From Treponema sp. (GTDB taxonomy: Bacteria > Spirochaetota > Spirochaetia > Treponematales > Treponemataceae), in the NCBI GenBank assembly GCA_024402695.1, contig JAKSTG010000006.1, positions 1 to 64,000 on the forward strand: DNA of 64,000 nt. Direction: 5' to 3'. A program made the position numbers and the translations under genes. Under the pieces are notes generated by a model. It ran no database searches, had not been told where the DNA came from, and saw nothing but the letters and a program-made list of their open reading frames with translations. Positions within the stretch are counted from its first letter, which is position 1. Every line of letters starts with the position of its first letter. Shown here piece by piece: positions 61,576-64,000 of the stretch.

Positions 61576-64000
61576 ATGAAACAGAACAACTTGAAATCTT
61601 CTAAACTGGGATGGCTTTTTTGCGGAATGCTGGGCTTTATGGCCCTGACTTTGCCATCCTGCAATGTTGGACTTGGAAATTCGGTTGATACAGAAAAACC
61701 TAAGGTTACTCTGGATGCTGGTCTTTCGGCCGGAATGATTATTCGAGACTCGTTTACCCTTTCGGGAACCTGTTCCGATGATGGATACGTTTCTAAGGTA
61801 GTTATTACTTTCAGAAACAGTTCCGGATTCGAAAAGGAATATGTGGTAAGCGGGGATGAACTGGTCCTTGCCACCGAAAGCGCAGACAAAGTTGGTGCCG
61901 GAACCAGTAAAAGCTATACCTGGACAAAAGACGTTAATAAATTTAACGAAGAAACAGGATACGAATTGCCTGACGGAAATTACAACATCAGAGTTGTATC
62001 TGTTGACCGCGCAGAAACACCAAAGGAATCTCTCCCTACAGAACGTTCTATTATTATAGACAACACTGCTCCTTTGATGGTTCTGGACCGTCCTTCTTCA
62101 GGTGATACTTATGGACGTACTTTCAAAGTTAAAGGTAAAGTTGCCGACGACTCAGATGTAAAAACAATGAAGATTGATGTATACGATGTAAACGATACAG
62201 AAAACGGTACACCAATTCATACAATCTGGAAAACAAATATTGCCCCTTCTTTCAACATCGATGCCGCTGTTTATGGCGAAGAAGGTGATGATGATGACTA
62301 TGAAAAAATCTATGGTTATGGATCAGAAACCGAAATCGAAGCTGATGACAAAGAATTCCTTTGTGCAATAACTCTTTTTGACTCTGCAAGCAAATATCCT
62401 GTAACAAGCGACGAAGACAAGCTTGGAAACCAGACATCAGTTTACTTCCTTTCTGAAGGTAAAATTTCAGACTTCTCTGATGTTACAATGTCGGATCTTT
62501 ATCACATTATCAGTGGAACTTATGAACCTGTTCCTTCAGAAGATTTCCCACTTGAAGATCTGATTGAACAGCAGGAAAGTTTCCAGAAATTCTATACAGA
62601 AAATGCACAGGCTCTTAGAACTAACTTCTTCCTGAATCCGGAAAACAGTCCAAAATTTACTCCTTTGGGATTTGCTAAAGAATTAGTAAACTATGCTTCT
62701 TTTGCAAACAATGAAATTACAAATGGTGATAACCTTTCTATTCAGGTTAGTGTTGGTAAAGATAAATTCGAAATCCTTCCAGATACTATTGCCATTAACC
62801 TTTATGCAGTTAAAGCCGGTGCTTATGGAAGCTGGGAAAAAGTTGAACCTGCAATTGAACTTGTAAAAGCCCTTAAAAATGAAGAGGGGGAAACTCTTCT
62901 TGATGAAGCTGAAGTTGCAGAAAGATCAAAAGTTTCTTTTTCTAAACAGCAAGATAATTCATGGCTGGTAACTACCGCTGTTCCAAAAGAAAAAGGTCTT
63001 GAGTACCGTACTCCTTACTTAATTGAAGTAAAAGGATTTGATACAAAAGGAAACGAAATTGACAACCGAGGAAAAGATTACGGATTCCAGTTTGTATCTA
63101 AAGCAGTTGCACCAACAATCAAACTTACTGGTGCAAATATTTTCTATTTGAATGATGAAGGCAAAGTAACCCTTTCGGGATACAGCCGTTATGAACTGGG
63201 TGAACCTGATGTCAATATTTATATTTATAATAGAACAGATGATGAAACTGAAGATCTTATTAAGTCTTATAAACCAGTTCTGACTCCTTCAACAGACAAC
63301 AGATATGATTTTGTTATTGAAATTACAAAAGACGATCTTGTTGAGGGACGCAGTCTTCCAAGCGGACAGTATGAAATTTATGCCGAAGCCCGCAGTCCTG
63401 AATATTCAGAAATTGAACCAGTAAAAGATTCAAGAACAATTATTTATGACGTTGATGCTCCTGAAATCAATGATATTAAAATTACTCCTACAGTTATGGA
63501 AACAACAGACAGTGGAGAAGCTGTATACAAACTGAATGGTAAAGTAAAAGTTTCATTGAACTTCTTTGATTTAGTTGGGCTTAAAGCCAAATCGTCAGGT
63601 TATAAATTCACAGGTAAAAACTCCGAAATTGCCGGTGCTCTGGTAGACGGCGATTTTGAAATTGATACAGAACTTCTTGAAGATGGAGAAGAATTCGATC
63701 TTCAGATTTATGTAGAAGACCTTGCGGGTAATAAAACTGAAGTAAGCCTGGCTGCCGATAACAATAAGCCATTTGTTGTAGACCAGGAATCTGACAAACC
63801 AAAGGTTCTTCTTGATTCCTTTGAACCAGGAATTCTTGATCCATCTAAAACTAACGGTAATACAGCTGTATCGGGAACAAAATTAAACGGAAAGATTACA
63901 GACGATGACGGTCTTAAGAAAATTACTATTATTTTTGAAAATAAAGATGATCCGACAGATGTGATTCAGCCAATAGTAATTGAAGATGCTCTTAAAGGAA
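61576..64000 (+). CDS. Second Ig-like repeat surface lipoprotein, 5' part only
   Basis: A paralogue of the preceding gene, open to the window end (808 codons seen). AGGGAG precedes the ATG. The signal MKQNNLKSSKLGWLF...TLPSC places the lipid Cys at 29, as in its neighbour. The N-terminal region matches domain by domain: VDTEKPKVTLD, then MSDLYHIISGTYEPV where the first has VTDLYHIKNGTYVSS, and FFLNPENSPKF against FRLNPEASPKY. Ig-like domains with DVDAPEI and QESDKP linkers follow, the last with DDDGL. Only 41 bases and no terminator separate the two genes, so they are co-transcribed. Total length is unknown. Confidence 0.85.
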   Translation, partial: MKQNNLKSSKLGWLFCGMLGFMALTLPSCNVGLGNSVDTEKPKVTLDAGLSAGMIIRDSFTLSGTCSDDGYVSKVVITFRNSSGFEKEYVVSGDELVLATESADKVGAGTSKSYTWTKDVNKFNEETGYELPDGNYNIRVVSVDRAETPKESLPTERSIIIDNTAPLMVLDRPSSGDTYGRTFKVKGKVADDSDVKTMKIDVYDVNDTENGTPIHTIWKTNIAPSFNIDAAVYGEEGDDDDYEKIYGYGSETEIEADDKEFLCAITLFDSASKYPVTSDEDKLGNQTSVYFLSEGKISDFSDVTMSDLYHIISGTYEPVPSEDFPLEDLIEQQESFQKFYTENAQALRTNFFLNPENSPKFTPLGFAKELVNYASFANNEITNGDNLSIQVSVGKDKFEILPDTIAINLYAVKAGAYGSWEKVEPAIELVKALKNEEGETLLDEAEVAERSKVSFSKQQDNSWLVTTAVPKEKGLEYRTPYLIEVKGFDTKGNEIDNRGKDYGFQFVSKAVAPTIKLTGANIFYLNDEGKVTLSGYSRYELGEPDVNIYIYNRTDDETEDLIKSYKPVLTPSTDNRYDFVIEITKDDLVEGRSLPSGQYEIYAEARSPEYSEIEPVKDSRTIIYDVDAPEINDIKITPTVMETTDSGEAVYKLNGKVKVSLNFFDLVGLKAKSSGYKFTGKNSEIAGALVDGDFEIDTELLEDGEEFDLQIYVEDLAGNKTEVSLAADNNKPFVVDQESDKPKVLLDSFEPGILDPSKTNGNTAVSGTKLNGKITDDDGLKKITIIFENKDDPTDVIQPIVIEDALKG

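Overview
The window looks like the chromosome of a fibre-associated gut or rumen spirochaete, most likely Treponema. This is inferred from gene content and gene order; no rRNA is present to confirm it. The indicators are an archaeal-type phenylalanyl-tRNA synthetase alpha chain, an HPr kinase/HPr pair without PTS permeases, a bactofilin/M23/YaaR/RicT cluster, and several signal-peptide proteins resembling only spirochaete hypotheticals. The DNA is fairly AT-rich and genes are densely packed on both strands.

Layout. 1-3.8 kb: the end of an IS3-family (IS150-like) element, a small membrane protein, a copper operon (csoR, then copA with a CopZ-like C-terminal domain) under a CsoR operator, and a decayed family 88/105 glycoside hydrolase. 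3.8-12.7 kb: aspS, a palindromic repeat, a DUF2147 protein, a frameshifted C39 peptidase relic, an outer-membrane protein with an HEEGH motif, an esterase lipoprotein, a family 5 glycanase, an AraC regulator and an orphan sugar-binding protein. 12.7-24.2 kb: a DMT transporter with a HAD phosphatase, rpoN, the RicT/YaaR/bactofilin/M23 cluster, and a forward operon tatD-dusB-hypothetical-GGDEF-rhomboid. 24.2-28.9 kb: ettA and a tRNA-binding protein, each preceded by a short ORF that repeats the start of the gene itself, then glmS. 29-41 kb: acetyltransferase, two SGNH esterases, an RNA methyltransferase, a GerMN protein, proS, secreted hypotheticals and pheS. 41-46.7 kb: flavin-type oxidase, YgiQ radical SAM enzyme, a PC4-like protein, and hprK-ptsH-lexA-holA. 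46.9-64 kb: a 4,879-residue lipoprotein built of Ig-like repeats and the start of a tandem paralogue cut by the window end.

How it fits together. Secreted esterases, the GH5 enzyme, the sugar-binding protein and the AraC regulator suggest plant-polysaccharide use; the two giant lipoproteins probably act in attachment. Housekeeping genes are interleaved.

Most unusual points: the self-mimicking leader ORFs before ettA and the tRNA-binding gene; a 25-nt hairpin family with compensatory stem changes; many genes with a -10 hexamer only 6-9 nt before the start codon (predicted leaderless mRNAs); and the giant tandem Ig-repeat lipoproteins. No tRNA, rRNA or CRISPR array was recognised.
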